A stretch of DNA of 64,000 bases from Pseudoalteromonas sp. DL-6 (GTDB lineage: Bacteria; Pseudomonadota; Gammaproteobacteria; Enterobacterales; Alteromonadaceae): positions 1,860,001 to 1,924,000 of the forward strand of contig NZ_CP019770.1 in the NCBI RefSeq assembly GCF_004328665.1, read 5' to 3'. Positions 1-10,294 of the stretch are shown piece after piece (the stretch's first letter is position 1; each line of letters starts with the position of its first letter). A program made the position numbers and the translations under genes. Below the pieces are notes generated by a model. It was given only the letters and a program-made list of their open reading frames with translations. It searched no databases and was not told the origin of the DNA.

Positions 1-995
1 AACTTGATTTAAAACCACTTGCTTACAGTATGGGCTTAACCCTTGCTGATGTGGCCTCTCAAGTAAGCTTTAGTTATTACGGTCTTGAAGCACAGCGTAT
101 TCTGCGTGAAGGTGAAGAAATCAAAGTAATGATTCGCTACCCACAAAGCGAGCGTAACTCAATAAGCAACATCCAAGATACGCGTATTATCACCCCTGCG
201 GGCGCTGAAGTTTCTTTAAGTGAAATAGCTATAGTCAAGCTAGTTGACGGCGTAAGCAGTATCAGACGTGAAAACTCAAACCGTACTGTCAATGTGTGGG
301 CTGCGGTCAATAGTGACGAAGTAGAGCCATTTGCCATTGCACAAGAAATTCGTGATGTTTACTTACCTGCACTGCTTAAAAACTACCCTGGTGTAAAAAG
401 TAATGTTGCTGGGCGTATTCAAGAAGAGATGGAAAGTGCTAATGAACAACTACGTGATTTTGCAATCTCATTAATGATTATTTTTGCGCTACTGGCCATC
501 CCGCTTCGCTCATACTCTCAGCCACTGATCATTATGTCGGTGATCCCATTTGGTGTTGTGGGTGCTATGTTCGGTCATATGGCTTTAGGTATGACCATGA
601 GCGGGCTATCAATGTTCGGCATTATCGCTGTGGCCGGTATAGTGGTTAATGATTCACTTGTTATGGTGGATTTTGTAAACAAAGCCCGTGCAGAAGGTGT
701 GGCAATAAAAGAAGCGGTAATGCAAGCCGGAGCGCGACGTTTTAGAGCGATATTACTAACCTCAGTCACTACTTTTATTGGCGTAATGCCGATTATTATG
801 GAAACCAGTTTACAAGCAAAAATTGTAATACCTATGGCAGTATCACTCGCCTTTGGTGTGCTGTTTGCCACAGTAATAACGCTTATTCTTATACCGTGTC
901 AGTATGTTGCGCTTGAGGATACAAAACGTCTGGTCCGCAAATGGCGCGGTAAAGACCCTATCGTCGATGGCCAACCAGCAACGACCAATAGTTAA
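1..995 (+). CDS. RND efflux permease, C-terminal part (partial)
   Basis: The reading frame is already open at base 3 and runs 330 codons to the stop; the real start lies before the window. This is the C-terminal part of an AcrB/CusA-type resistance-nodulation-division inner-membrane pump, which exports substrates using the proton gradient. Visible are a periplasmic porter stretch, then a run of hydrophobic helices beginning near DFAISLMIIFALLAIPL and containing the GIVVNDSLVMVDF segment, which in RND pumps matches the conserved GIVVNNAIV-type TM11 region. The cytosolic tail is short. A strong terminator follows directly. Which substrate class it exports cannot be told from this fragment. Confidence 0.9.
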   Translation, partial: LDLKPLAYSMGLTLADVASQVSFSYYGLEAQRILREGEEIKVMIRYPQSERNSISNIQDTRIITPAGAEVSLSEIAIVKLVDGVSSIRRENSNRTVNVWAAVNSDEVEPFAIAQEIRDVYLPALLKNYPGVKSNVAGRIQEEMESANEQLRDFAISLMIIFALLAIPLRSYSQPLIIMSVIPFGVVGAMFGHMALGMTMSGLSMFGIIAVAGIVVNDSLVMVDFVNKARAEGVAIKEAVMQAGARRFRAILLTSVTTFIGVMPIIMETSLQAKIVIPMAVSLAFGVLFATVITLILIPCQYVALEDTKRLVRKWRGKDPIVDGQPATTNS

Positions 996-1014
996 TTCAG
1001 TAAAATCCCAACCA

Positions 1015-1046
1015 AAAAAGCTCGGCATAATTATGCCGAGCTTTTT
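1015..1046 (+). terminator. Rho-independent terminator after RND pump gene
   Basis: A near-perfect hairpin: A5 followed by GCTCGGCAT, a short AATT loop, ATGCCGAGC and T5. It sits 20 bases after the pump stop codon and could work in both directions. Confidence 0.85.
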
Positions 1047-1124
1047 ATTTATAAATTAAACTGCTCGTTTTTTATGCCTTTTACGTTATGGTATTAAATA
1101 ATCATAATAAAATAAGGCACAACT

Positions 1125-2015
1125 ATGACATCCCCTCAGTCTGAACACATTCCTCAAGAAGCATTTGATTGGTATGACGAATACGCTCATGGTTTAATTG
1201 ATAGACGCACGTTTATGAAAAAGCTCGGCGGCTTAGCCGCATTGGGCTTTTCAATGACGGTGCTTACAGGTGCATTATTACCTAATTACGCTCAAGCTGA
1301 GCAGGTCTCATTTAACGACGATGACATAAAAGCCACTTACCAAGAATTTGATTCGCCTGATGGCCATGGTTCGGGCAAAGGCTATTTAGTGGTTCCAAAA
1401 AATACACAAGGCAAGCTACCTGTTGTATTAGTAATTCACGAGAATCGCGGCTTAAATCCGTATGTAAAAGATGTTGCAAGGCGACTGGCTAAAGCCGGCT
1501 TTATTGCCTTTGCCCCTGATGCGTTGCACCCACTGGGTGGCTACCCAGGCAACGACGATGAAGGTCGAGCCATGCAACGTACCCTTGATCGCACTAAAAT
1601 ACAAAATGATTTTGTAGCCGCTGCGCACTTTTTAAAAGCACAGCCAAATAGTAATGGTAAATTAGGCGCCGTTGGTTTTTGTTTTGGTGGCTATATTGTT
1701 AATTATTTAGCCTCAGTAGACAGTAACTTATTGAGTGCGGGCGTGCCCTTTTATGGCACACCTGCAAGTGAAAGCTTACACAAAAATATAAAAGCGCCGT
1801 TAATGATTCAATTAGGTGAACTTGATAAACGGGTTAACGCTACATGGCCTGAGTATGAGCAAAGCTTAAAAGCTAACAATGTTGAGTTCACCATGCATAT
1901 GTATGAAGGTGCAAACCATGGTTTCCACAATGACTCAACTGGCCGTTACGATGAAAAAAATGCCGAACTTGCTTGGCAGCGAACCTTGGCGTTTTTTAAG
2001 AACCATTTAAGTTAA
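1125..2015 (+). CDS. Tat-exported dienelactone hydrolase family protein
   Basis: This is an alpha/beta hydrolase of the dienelactone hydrolase (carboxymethylenebutenolidase) family, 296 residues. The catalytic triad is visible: Cys186 in GFCFGG, Asp234 in GELDKR and His265 in GANHGFH. The N-terminus holds a twin-arginine motif (RRTFMKK, residues 27-33), then a hydrophobic stretch and a likely signal peptidase site after AQA near residue 58, so the folded enzyme is probably exported to the periplasm. About 25 residues precede the RR pair, which is long but usual for this family branch. AAGG lies about 9 bases before the ATG. The physiological substrate is unknown; dienelactone itself is not implied. 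Confidence 0.88.
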   Translation: MTSPQSEHIPQEAFDWYDEYAHGLIDRRTFMKKLGGLAALGFSMTVLTGALLPNYAQAEQVSFNDDDIKATYQEFDSPDGHGSGKGYLVVPKNTQGKLPVVLVIHENRGLNPYVKDVARRLAKAGFIAFAPDALHPLGGYPGNDDEGRAMQRTLDRTKIQNDFVAAAHFLKAQPNSNGKLGAVGFCFGGYIVNYLASVDSNLLSAGVPFYGTPASESLHKNIKAPLMIQLGELDKRVNATWPEYEQSLKANNVEFTMHMYEGANHGFHNDSTGRYDEKNAELAWQRTLAFFKNHLS

Positions 2016-2035
2016 CGTTACTAAACGTGTATTTG

Positions 2036-2977
2036 TTACTCGTTAATTAATACACGTTTATCAACAATCCCCTGCTTTACTAGCTGATTCAATAAGTGAG
2101 CGGTTTTTTCTCTGCACACATCACGCAATAGTCGTACAGCGGGAGTAATCGATTGCCTACTTGGGCAAATGAGCCAAAGCTCACCTTGGGTGTGCTGATA
2201 GTTAGGCATCACAGTAACAACGCGTTTATTTAATAAGTCATCTGCAATATCTAACGCTGATTTAACCGCTAAACCTTTACCTGCAACACACCAACGTCTG
2301 ACTAAATCGCCATCGTTTGAAGCTCGTCTACCCTGCATTTTTACTTTGTATTTTTTTTGCCCGTCGGTAAATTCCCACACATTATTGATAATATCTTGCA
2401 GCTGATAAAATAACCCATGATGCTGCGCTAAATCATCCGGGTGATCTGGCTCACCATATTTAGCTAAATAAGTTGGCGTAGCACAAAGTAGTCGCGGTAC
2501 ATTGCAAATTTTAAACCCATAAACACTGCTATCACTTGGGGAGCCATAACGCAGTGCTATATCAACCGAATCACGAAAAAAATCGATATTACTATCGCTA
2601 ATGTGCGTGCGCAAACTCACACTTGGGTACTTATCCATAATGTCATCAATCCAAGGGATCACTAAGTTACGGCCTAAATCAGATGAGGTAGCTACTCGTA
2701 ATTCGCCTTCAATGGCGTCATGTTCTCCTTTAAGGTTTTGCCTTGCCGTTTCAAGCACAGCCAGCGCTTGTTCGCATTGGGGGATGTATCGCTCCCCTGC
2801 ACTGGATAAACGCAAATGGCGAGTTGTTCTAATAAATAATTCACAGCCAAGTGCTGACTCTACACGCTTAATAGCAGCACTGGCCGTTGCTGTGCGCATA
2901 TCTAACTTGGCTGCTGCTAGCGTAATGCTTCGACACTCAGCTACTTTTAAAATAAGTTTTAAGTCATCAATCTGCAT
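2036..2977 (-). CDS. LysR-family transcriptional regulator
   Basis: A 313-residue LysR-type regulator. The N-terminal helix-turn-helix starts with MQIDDLKLILKVAE, the usual spacing for the family, and is followed by a periplasmic-binding-protein-like effector domain with the FRDSVDIALRYGSP segment. A longer frame begins at a TTG (base 3007), but the ATG at 2977 fits the family better. It is transcribed divergently from the nitroreductase gene; in LysR systems that layout usually means the regulator controls its neighbour. A T-N11-A type palindrome lies between them. The effector is not predictable. Confidence 0.88.
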   Translation of the reverse strand: MQIDDLKLILKVAECRSITLAAAKLDMRTATASAAIKRVESALGCELFIRTTRHLRLSSAGERYIPQCEQALAVLETARQNLKGEHDAIEGELRVATSSDLGRNLVIPWIDDIMDKYPSVSLRTHISDSNIDFFRDSVDIALRYGSPSDSSVYGFKICNVPRLLCATPTYLAKYGEPDHPDDLAQHHGLFYQLQDIINNVWEFTDGQKKYKVKMQGRRASNDGDLVRRWCVAGKGLAVKSALDIADDLLNKRVVTVMPNYQHTQGELWLICPSRQSITPAVRLLRDVCREKTAHLLNQLVKQGIVDKRVLINE

Positions 2978-3018
2978 ATTATCTATTTTTATTTGATAAT
3001 GATTCAATAATTATGCTG

Positions 3019-3047
3019 TTTATTTTAAATAAAGCAAATTGTATTAT
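3019..3047 (+). promoter_or_regulatory. Candidate LysR operator and nitroreductase promoter
   Basis: The palindrome TTTATTTTAAATAAA (3019-3033) contains a T-N11-A core, the classic LysR box form. It overlaps a weak -35 (TTTATT, 3019-3024) placed 17 bases before a -10 TATTAT (3042-3047). The operator role is inferred from the divergent layout. Confidence 0.4.
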
Positions 3048-3104
3048 GCTGCTCATACACTCAGTAAATACTGTTTATCAACCCTTTTTTATTATGGAGA
3101 GACG

Positions 3105-3761
3105 ATGACTCACCCTATTATTCGCGATCTTGAAAGCCGCCATACCGCTAAACGTTACGATGCTTCCAAGCGTATTTCTCAAGACGATTTAGCGGTATTA
3201 TATGACGCGATGCGTCTTTCTCCTTCGTCTATTAATTCACAGCCTTGGAAATTTATTGTGATTGAATCTGAAGCCGCAAAAGAGCGTATGCACAGTACCT
3301 TTGCTAATAAATTTCAATTTAATCAACCACACATTAAAGCGGCGTCGCACATCATTTTATTTGCTCATAATCCACAATACACCCGTGAAAATTATGGCCA
3401 AGTAATTGATGCTGATATAAAAAATGGTCGAACTCAAACAGAAAACCGTGAGCAAGCTTTTGGCGCCTTTGCATTTGTTGATTTAAATACCGATGAGCAA
3501 GGCAATAATGCCGCCTGGACCAAAGCACAAACCTACATTGCTTTAGGCAATACTATGCATGCAGCAGCACGCTTAGGGATTGATACCACTCCTATGGAAG
3601 GCGTTGATGCACAACTGATTGGCGAAGAGTTCGCAAACGAGTTAGACGGCTATGTGTGTGATGTAGCACTTGCGCTGGGTTACCATGACGCTGAAGAAGA
3701 CTACAATGCTAAATTGCCAAAATCACGTTTAAGCAAAGAACAAATTATTCAGGTTTTATAA
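3105..3761 (+). CDS. nfsB: NfsB-type oxygen-insensitive NAD(P)H nitroreductase
   Basis: An FMN flavoenzyme of 218 residues, matching E. coli NfsB (217) in length and motifs: RHTAKRYDASK near the start, SPSSINSQPWKFIV for FMN binding, the GIDTTPMEGVDAQ segment and the C-terminal YNAKLPKSRL. The family reduces nitroaromatics, quinones and flavins with NAD(P)H in the cytoplasm. The ATG at 3105 was chosen because GGAGA (3096-3100) sits at the right distance and the N-terminus then matches the family; a longer frame begins at a TTG. It is divergent from the LysR gene, its likely regulator. Confidence 0.9.
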   Translation: MTHPIIRDLESRHTAKRYDASKRISQDDLAVLYDAMRLSPSSINSQPWKFIVIESEAAKERMHSTFANKFQFNQPHIKAASHIILFAHNPQYTRENYGQVIDADIKNGRTQTENREQAFGAFAFVDLNTDEQGNNAAWTKAQTYIALGNTMHAAARLGIDTTPMEGVDAQLIGEEFANELDGYVCDVALALGYHDAEEDYNAKLPKSRLSKEQIIQVL

Positions 3762-3767
3762 GGCATC

Positions 3768-3797
3768 GCTGCTCACTCATATTGGTAAGTGAGCAGC
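3768..3797. terminator. Hairpin between convergent nfsB and LD-carboxypeptidase genes
   Basis: A perfect 10-bp stem, GCTGCTCACT with AGTGAGCAGC and a 10-base loop, sits between two convergent stop codons. The T-tract is weak on both sides. Confidence 0.55.
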
Positions 3798-3805
3798 TTA
3801 TCTTG

Positions 3806-4864
3806 CTATGCTAGTTTTGTGACCACAGACGCATTGGTCACTTTGCCATGCTCAACATCTGCGGTAAAAGTGCATAATGCACCATTAATTAAATTTAAAT
3901 TAGGGGGAATGTGGCCAATATCGGCATCTATGATCACCGGAAATAAACACCCGCCAAAAGCGGCATTTAAGCCTTGGCGATAATCAAACCCTGGATCTTG
4001 CCCCTGTAAGGTCACATGACGACCAATAATCACCCCGTTTATATCATCAAACATACCCGCCAATTTAAGTGACAATAAAAACCGTGCAACGGTCGCTGGC
4101 GTGAGCTCGGCACTTTCTAAATAAAGCACAATACCTTGCGATGCATTATGCTTTTTAAACTCATGCAAAGCTAAAAATGGTGAATCTAACAATAATCCAA
4201 CCGTATCAAGACACCCACCAAACAACCGCCCTGACATTTCGATACTGCGCTTATCGGTATAATTTAAACACTGCCACTGGGTAGGTACGCTATGATCAAA
4301 TAATGCACTCGGGTTTTGTGCGTAATCAGGCTTGCTATGTTGATGGTAAGTCGAGGAGGCTTGCTCAAACTCACTGTTAGCTTCATAACTTAGGCTTTCA
4401 AATATTTGTAAACAATATGGGTCTTTTTCATCAGGGTGTAATTGAATCAAATTAGCGCTATGCAGTGTTGCCCAGTTACATTTTGCTGTCAGTGCACAAG
4501 CAATCGTACTGACATCTGAATAACCCACTAACCATTTAGGTTTGGCATTTTTAATTGCGCTAAAATCAAGCAGCGGCAATATTTCCATTGCTAGTTCACC
4601 GCCCATTGGCGGCATAATTGCATCTATTTCATCATCTAATAAAAACTCCATTAACTGCTTAGCATGCTGCTTTGCTGTAAGCTGAGTTCGCGGTTCGTTT
4701 TGCCGTAAAAACTCCCCCTCCACAACCTGATAACCTCGATGTTTTAAGCCATTAATGACGATATCTAACCGTGGATGGTATTTTGATTTGATCCCCGCAG
4801 ATAAAGAACACACGGCGATTTTAGAACCCACCTTTAAAGGTGCTGGATACTGTATATTTGCCAT
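3806..4864 (-). CDS. LD-carboxypeptidase (peptidase S66, LdcA/MccF-like)
   Basis: A 352-residue S66 serine peptidase. The nucleophile Ser116 lies in VGYSDVS, with later acidic and histidine segments (YLESAEL and GRHVTLQGQ) that fit the Ser-Glu-His triad of this family. LdcA members remove the terminal D-Ala from murein tetrapeptides during recycling; MccF members cleave the amide of processed microcin C and similar acyl-sulfamoyl adenylates. The length and the PPMGGE element resemble the MccF-like branch, but I cannot separate the two roles from sequence alone. No signal peptide is seen. AGGAA lies 5 bases before the ATG. Confidence 0.82.
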   Translation of the reverse strand: MANIQYPAPLKVGSKIAVCSLSAGIKSKYHPRLDIVINGLKHRGYQVVEGEFLRQNEPRTQLTAKQHAKQLMEFLLDDEIDAIMPPMGGELAMEILPLLDFSAIKNAKPKWLVGYSDVSTIACALTAKCNWATLHSANLIQLHPDEKDPYCLQIFESLSYEANSEFEQASSTYHQHSKPDYAQNPSALFDHSVPTQWQCLNYTDKRSIEMSGRLFGGCLDTVGLLLDSPFLALHEFKKHNASQGIVLYLESAELTPATVARFLLSLKLAGMFDDINGVIIGRHVTLQGQDPGFDYRQGLNAAFGGCLFPVIIDADIGHIPPNLNLINGALCTFTADVEHGKVTNASVVTKLA

Positions 4865-4971
4865 ACTATTTCCTTATTGAAGAATAGGTTAGTACCATAA
4901 CAACATAGCCTACATTTACAAACAATGAATAATAATTAACCGGTTCTAAACCAAATATAAAAACCAAGCAT

Positions 4972-5007
4972 AAAAAAACCAGTGCTTATTACTAAGCACT
5001 GGTTTTT
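4972..5007. terminator. Terminator after greA
   Basis: ACCAGTGCTTA pairs with TAAGCACTGGT around a short TTAC loop, flanked by A and T runs. It lies 27 bases beyond the greA stop on the minus strand. Confidence 0.85.
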
Positions 5008-5033
5008 ATAAAACGTTAAAGTGAGTTAACTAA

Positions 5034-5510
5034 TTAAATATACTCAACCTCAATGATTTCGTACTCTACATCACCCTTTGGCGTTTTGATAATCACAGCG
5101 TCATCCGCTTGTTTGCCAATTAAGCCGCGAGCAATCGGTGAATTAACAGAAATTAAATTACTTTTAATATCTGCTTCATCATCGCCAACAATCTGATATT
5201 TAACTTCAGCGTCGGTTTCAACATTAACGATGGTTACTGTAGTACCAAAAATCACTCGGCCTGTATTAGGCATCTTTGTTACGTCAATCATCTGCATGTT
5301 TGAAAGTTTTGCTTCAATTTCTTGAATACGGCCTTCACAAAAACCCTGTTGCTCACGCGCAGCGTGATACTCAGCATTTTCTTTTAAGTCACCGTGTTCA
5401 CGTGCATCAGCAATATCAGATACAATTTTTGGACGGGTAACAGTTTTTAATTCGTTAAGCTCATCGCGCAATAATTTTGCGCCACGAACTGTCATTGGAA
5501 TTGATTGCAT
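5034..5510 (-). CDS. greA: Transcription elongation factor GreA
   Basis: GreA rescues backtracked RNA polymerase by stimulating transcript cleavage through the secondary channel. The 158-residue product matches E. coli GreA in length and nearly throughout: [14 protein letters not shown] at the start, the coiled-coil tip with [20 protein letters not shown] (its acidic residues act at the active site), and the FKBP-like C-terminal domain with [10 protein letters not shown]. An in-frame ATG nine codons upstream (5537) has an AAGG at a plausible distance, so a slightly longer form is possible. The gene begins about 50 bases after the carB stop, so it probably belongs to the car operon, as in pseudomonads. 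Confidence 0.96.
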   Translation of the reverse strand: MQSIPMTVRGAKLLRDELNELKTVTRPKIVSDIADAREHGDLKENAEYHAAREQQGFCEGRIQEIEAKLSNMQMIDVTKMPNTGRVIFGTTVTIVNVETDAEVKYQIVGDDEADIKSNLISVNSPIARGLIGKQADDAVIIKTPKGDVEYEIIEVEYI

Positions 5511-5560
5511 ACTTTTCTCACTTAATCCCAAGGCCATGGTTATGGCCTTGGCACATTTCC

Positions 5561-8500
5561 TTAGTTCAATCGCAGGTGTAGTTCTTGAACAGACGTCACT
5601 TTACTGCGGTCATCTGCTTGGTTAGCAGTACAGTTAGCAAATGCCGCATTCAATGTCGTAGTATAATTGGTTTTGTGCTGCAATGCACCACGACGTAACA
5701 CCTTCGAATCTTCAATCGCTTGGCGACCTTCGGTGGTATTAACGATATAGCTATACTCGCCATTTTTGATTCTATCAAGAATGTGCGGACGACCTTCGTA
5801 TACTTTATTTACACGGCGAACCGTAATTCCAGCATCTTCAAGTGCAGCAGCTGTCCCACCTGTTGCGTCTAGCTCAAAACCAAGGTCTGTCATAGTTTTT
5901 GCTAGTTCTACAATACGTGGCTTATCGCTATTACGTACAGATAGTAACGCGCGACCACCACGTGGTAAAGTGTTGCTTGCACCTAATTGTGCTTTTGCAA
6001 ACGCTTCGGCGAAAGTATCACCAACACCCATTACTTCACCCGTTGAGCGCATTTCAGGTCCACGGATAGGATCCACACCTTGGAACTTAGCAAATGGCAA
6101 TACCACTTCTTTTACGCTGTAGTAAGGTGGAATCACTTCTTTAGTAATGCCTTGGCTTGCTAAAGATTGACCCGCCATACAACGCGCCGCTACTTTTGCA
6201 AGTGCTACACCCGTTGCTTTAGATACAAATGGAACTGTACGTGCTGCACGTGGGTTTACTTCGATTAGATACACTTTGCCATCTTTAACCGCAAACTGCG
6301 TATTCATCAAACCCACTACGCCAAGTTCAAGTGCCATATCAGTTACTTGCTTACGCATCACATCTTGCACTTCTTGCGTTAGCGAGTGAGCTGGTAATGA
6401 ACATGCTGAGTCACCAGAGTGAACGCCTGCTTGTTCAATATGCTCCATGATGCCGCCAATAATCACTTGCTCGCCGTCGCAAATTGCGTCAACGTCAACT
6501 TCTATCGCGTTATCTAAGAAACGGTCTAGTAATACTGGCGCTTCATTTGATGCAGATACGGCTTCGGTCATGTAACGACGTAAGTCTTGCTCATCGTATA
6601 CAATTTCCATCGCACGACCACCTAATACGTATGAAGGACGTACTACCAGTGGGAAACCAATTTCAACTGATTTAAGTAGTGCTTCTTCAGTAGAGGTAAC
6701 CGTCGCATTTTCTGGTTGCAGTAAGTCTAAACGCTCAACAAGTTGTTGGAAACGCTCACGGTCTTCTGCACGGTCAATGGCATCAGGTGAAGTACCAATT
6801 ACAGGCACACCGTTAGCTTCAAGCTCACGCGCTAGTTTAAGTGGTGTTTGACCACCGTACTGCACGATAACGCCTTTTGGCTTTTCAACACGTACAATTT
6901 CTAGTACGTCTTCAAGCGTAATTGGTTCGAAGTATAAACGGTCTGATGTGTCGTAATCGGTAGAAACCGTTTCAGGGTTACAGTTAACCATAATAGTTTC
7001 GTAACCGTCTTCGCGAAGCGCAAGCGCTGCATGAACACAACAGTAATCAAATTCAATACCTTGACCAATACGGTTAGGTCCGCCACCAATTACCATGATT
7101 TTATCACGGTCAGATGCGTTAGCTTCACACTCTTCATCGTAAGATGAGTACATGTAAGCCGTGTCTGAGCTAAATTCTGCAGCACACGTATCAACGCGTT
7201 TGTACACAGGTACAATATTGAGTTGATGGCGCTTTTTACGAATTTCAGCTTCTGATACACCGGCAATTTCTGCAATACGCGGATCGGCAAACCCTTTGCG
7301 TTTAAGTTTACGCAAGAAGTCTGCATTTAAGCCAGCCATACCGACTTCTGAAATTTTAGCTTCGTCTTTTAAGATATCTTCAATTTGTACTAAGTACCAA
7401 GGGTCAATCTTAGTCAGTTCGAACACATCTTCAACACTCATACCATGGCGCATTGCATCGGCAATGTACCAAATACGCTCTGCACCTGGCTCACGTAATT
7501 CACGAATGATTTTTTCTTTTGCTTTCGGGTCGTCAAGCGCCACAATTGGGTTAAAGCCCGTTGCGCCTACTTCTAAACCACGTAATGCTTTTTGTAATGA
7601 CTCTTGTTGGTTACGACCAATCGCCATTACTTCGCCCACTGATTTCATTTGCGTTGTTAAACGGTCGTTTGCACCGGCAAATTTTTCAAAGTTAAAGCGA
7701 GGAATTTTTGTTACCACGTAATCGATTGAAGGTTCAAACGATGCTGGTGTTTTACCGCCAGTAATATCGTTTTGAAGCTCATCAAGGGTGTAACCTACAG
7801 CCAATTTTGCTGCAATTTTAGCAATCGGGAAGCCTGTTGCTTTAGATGCAAGCGCTGATGAACGTGATACACGCGGGTTCATTTCAATGATAACCATACG
7901 ACCATCAACAGGGTTTACACCAAATTGTACGTTTGAACCACCGGTTTCAACACCAATCTCACGCAATACGGCCATAGAGGCATTACGCATAATTTGGTAT
8001 TCTTTGTCGGTTAATGTCTGTGCTGGTGCAACCGTGATTGAGTCACCTGTGTGCACACCCATTGGGTCAAAGTTTTCAATAGAACAGACGATAATACAGT
8101 TGTCTTTTTTGTCACGAACAACTTCCATTTCGTATTCTTTCCAACCAATTAACGACTCATCAATTAATAACTCGCTGGTTGGTGAAAGGTCTAAACCGCG
8201 CTCACAAATTTCTTCAAACTCTTCCATGTTGTAAGCCACCCCGCCACCGGTGCCGCCCATTGTGAAAGAAGGACGAATAATACACGGTAAGCCGATTCGG
8301 GTCATGGTATCGCGAGCTTCATCCATTGAATGGGCAATTTCAGCACGTGGACATTCAAGGCCGATGTTACGCATAGCAACATCAAAACGCTCACGGTTTT
8401 CTGCTTTATCGATTGCATCGGCTGTTGCGCCAATAAGCTCAACGCCATGCTTTGCCAATACACCGTGCTTATCTAAATCAAGCGCACAGTTTAATGCCGT

Positions 8501-8779
8501 TTGACCACCCATTGTAGGCAGTACAGCATCTGGCTTTTCTTTTTCAATAATTTTTTCTACCACTTCCCAGTGAATTGGTTCGATGTATGTTGCATCGGCC
8601 ATTTCTGGATCAGTCATGATAGTGGCTGGGTTTGAGTTAACTAATATAACTCTATAGCCTTCTTCTCTTAGTGCTTTACACGCTTGAGCACCAGAGTAGT
8701 CAAATTCACAAGCTTGACCAATTACAATTGGGCCTGCGCCTAAGATAAGAATGCTTTTTATATCGGTACGTTTTGGCAT
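5561..8779 (-). CDS. carB: Carbamoyl-phosphate synthase, large subunit
   Basis: CarB makes carbamoyl phosphate from bicarbonate, ammonia (tunnelled from CarA) and two ATP, for both pyrimidine and arginine synthesis. The 1072 residues match the E. coli length (1073). Two homologous ATP-grasp halves are visible, each opened by a nucleotide-binding start ([20 protein letters not shown] and [19 protein letters not shown]), an oligomerisation region between them, and a C-terminal methylglyoxal-synthase-like allosteric domain ([18 protein letters not shown]) that binds UMP and ornithine in the E. coli enzyme. GGAG lies 6 bases before the ATG. It follows carA by 16 bases. Confidence 0.98.
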   Translation of the reverse strand: MPKRTDIKSILILGAGPIVIGQACEFDYSGAQACKALREEGYRVILVNSNPATIMTDPEMADATYIEPIHWEVVEKIIEKEKPDAVLPTMGGQTALNCALDLDKHGVLAKHGVELIGATADAIDKAENRERFDVAMRNIGLECPRAEIAHSMDEARDTMTRIGLPCIIRPSFTMGGTGGGVAYNMEEFEEICERGLDLSPTSELLIDESLIGWKEYEMEVVRDKKDNCIIVCSIENFDPMGVHTGDSITVAPAQTLTDKEYQIMRNASMAVLREIGVETGGSNVQFGVNPVDGRMVIIEMNPRVSRSSALASKATGFPIAKIAAKLAVGYTLDELQNDITGGKTPASFEPSIDYVVTKIPRFNFEKFAGANDRLTTQMKSVGEVMAIGRNQQESLQKALRGLEVGATGFNPIVALDDPKAKEKIIRELREPGAERIWYIADAMRHGMSVEDVFELTKIDPWYLVQIEDILKDEAKISEVGMAGLNADFLRKLKRKGFADPRIAEIAGVSEAEIRKKRHQLNIVPVYKRVDTCAAEFSSDTAYMYSSYDEECEANASDRDKIMVIGGGPNRIGQGIEFDYCCVHAALALREDGYETIMVNCNPETVSTDYDTSDRLYFEPITLEDVLEIVRVEKPKGVIVQYGGQTPLKLARELEANGVPVIGTSPDAIDRAEDRERFQQLVERLDLLQPENATVTSTEEALLKSVEIGFPLVVRPSYVLGGRAMEIVYDEQDLRRYMTEAVSASNEAPVLLDRFLDNAIEVDVDAICDGEQVIIGGIMEHIEQAGVHSGDSACSLPAHSLTQEVQDVMRKQVTDMALELGVVGLMNTQFAVKDGKVYLIEVNPRAARTVPFVSKATGVALAKVAARCMAGQSLASQGITKEVIPPYYSVKEVVLPFAKFQGVDPIRGPEMRSTGEVMGVGDTFAEAFAKAQLGASNTLPRGGRALLSVRNSDKPRIVELAKTMTDLGFELDATGGTAAALEDAGITVRRVNKVYEGRPHILDRIKNGEYSYIVNTTEGRQAIEDSKVLRRGALQHKTNYTTTLNAAFANCTANQADDRSKVTSVQELHLRLN

Positions 8780-8795
8780 TATTACTCCGGTTAAA

Positions 8796-9932
8796 TTAGT
8801 GGTTACGCGCTTGCATCAAGTCGATGAAGTGGTCAAATAATGGGGCTGCATCGTGCGGACCAGGACTTGCTTCAGGATGACCTTGGAAGCTAAACGCTGG
8901 TTTATCTGTACGGTGAATACCTTGTAATGTACCGTCAAATAACGATTTGTGCGTAGCACGTAAGTTATCTGGTAATGTGGCTTCATCTGCAGCAAAACCG
9001 TGGTTTTGTGCAGTGATCATTACAACATCGCGGTCAAGATCTTTAACTGGGTGGTTACCACCATGGTGGCCAAACTTCATTTTTACTGTTTTAGCACCTG
9101 AGGCAAGTGCTAGTAGTTGATGCCCTAAACAAATACCAAAAATTGGCGTGTCGGTTTCTAAAAAGGTTTTAATTGCATCAATGGCATAAGTACATGGCTC
9201 AGGATCGCCAGGGCCGTTTGATAAGAAAATACCATCTGGGTTTAAGGCTAGTACGTCAGCGGCAGAGGTTTGTGCTGGAACAACCGTCAGTTTACAGCCA
9301 CGATCAACAAGCATACGTAAGATATTACGTTTAACACCAAAGTCATAGGCTACAACATGAAACTTTTCATCATCAGCGTGTAAGGTTTTAAACCCTTCGC
9401 CTAATGTCCAGCTTGATTCGCGCCACTCAAAATTTTCCTTGGTTGAGACAACTTTTGCTAAATCCATGCCTTTTAAGCCTGGGAAGGCTTGCGCAGCTTC
9501 AAGCGCTTTTTTCTCGTCTAGTTCGTCACCGGCAACGATACAGCCATTTTGTGCGCCTTTATCACGCAAAATACGGGTTAGTTTTCTGGTGTCGATGTCC
9601 GCAATACCTAAAATATTACGTTCTTTTAAGTAATCATCTAACGATTGCTCGTTACGAAAATTACTCGCTAGCAGTGGCAAATCACGGATCACTAGGCCTT
9701 TAGCCCAAATGTGACTCGCTTCTTCGTCTTCGCTGTTGGTACCCGTATTACCGATATGTGGGTACGTCAAAGTTACGATTTGTTCCGCGTACGATGGATC
9801 AGTCAAAATTTCTTGATAACCAGTCATAGACGTATTGAATACTACTTCACCGACTGACATGCCGTCAGCGCCGATTGCAGTACCGCGAAACACTGTGCCG
9901 TCTTCTAGGACTAACAGAGCGGATTTAGTCAA
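8796..9932 (-). CDS. carA: Carbamoyl-phosphate synthase, small (glutaminase) subunit
   Basis: CarA is the class I glutamine amidotransferase that supplies ammonia to CarB. The 378-residue product has the catalytic Cys in [14 protein letters not shown], the [11 protein letters not shown] segment and the C-terminal His-Glu of [11 protein letters not shown]. The start codon is TTG: the frame reads TTG ACT AAA TCC, matching the E. coli N-terminus, and a perfect AGGAGG (9939-9944) lies 6 bases upstream. A TTG start is also known for carA in E. coli. It is the first gene of carA-carB-(greA). The leader of about 200 bases contains a small palindrome but no convincing leader peptide. Confidence 0.97.
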   Translation of the reverse strand: MTKSALLVLEDGTVFRGTAIGADGMSVGEVVFNTSMTGYQEILTDPSYAEQIVTLTYPHIGNTGTNSEDEEASHIWAKGLVIRDLPLLASNFRNEQSLDDYLKERNILGIADIDTRKLTRILRDKGAQNGCIVAGDELDEKKALEAAQAFPGLKGMDLAKVVSTKENFEWRESSWTLGEGFKTLHADDEKFHVVAYDFGVKRNILRMLVDRGCKLTVVPAQTSAADVLALNPDGIFLSNGPGDPEPCTYAIDAIKTFLETDTPIFGICLGHQLLALASGAKTVKMKFGHHGGNHPVKDLDRDVVMITAQNHGFAADEATLPDNLRATHKSLFDGTLQGIHRTDKPAFSFQGHPEASPGPHDAAPLFDHFIDLMQARNH

Positions 9933-9962
9933 GTTAAACCTCCTAACAGTAAAAAACGGGAG

Positions 9963-9977
9963 TAAGCAAATTGCTTA
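9963..9977. promoter_or_regulatory. Palindrome in the carA leader
   Basis: TAAGCAA-A-TTGCTTA is a perfect 7-bp inverted repeat 18 bases upstream of the carA ribosome-binding site. It could be an operator or a small RNA hairpin; no known box was recognised. Confidence 0.3.
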
Positions 9978-10143
9978 ACACCCCGCCAATACCCAAATAA
10001 TTGGTCAAAACCTGATTTCTGTGAGCTTAAATTGTTTTACGCAGTCTTAAATGATGCCGATGTAAACCACTAAACCTTCATTCATTTTTCTTGCCTAAAA
10101 CTCTTTTCATTCCCACACAAACCCCGGTTTTGCTAACCACATG

Positions 10144-10171
10144 AGTATAATTGGAAACACGCATTTAGTAA
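10144..10171 (-). promoter_or_regulatory. Candidate carA promoter
   Basis: On the minus strand, TTACTA (10166-10171) and TATACT (10144-10149) are separated by 16 bases, about 210 bases before carA. The -10 is good and the -35 weak. No ArgR or PurR box was found in the 362-base gap between dapB and carA. Confidence 0.4.
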
Positions 10172-10294
10172 TTTTTGGCAAATTGGCTGCATTCTACATG
10201 AAGTTGGCTTTTAGGTCTAACGCTAATTAGTAAATTGCAATAAATAAGTGGTTATAGCAAAAAACCACCCCAAAGCGTTAAAAAAGGAACTTAA

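Noticed and set aside
4924..4941. ArgR-like half-site near greA/LD-carboxypeptidase
   Set aside because: Only one degenerate box (TGAATAATAATTAA), not paired and not placed at a promoter.
10082..10114. Ten-codon leader peptide (MKRVLGKKNE) in the carA leader
   Set aside because: No run of regulatory codons, poor ribosome site and no attenuator hairpin directly after it.
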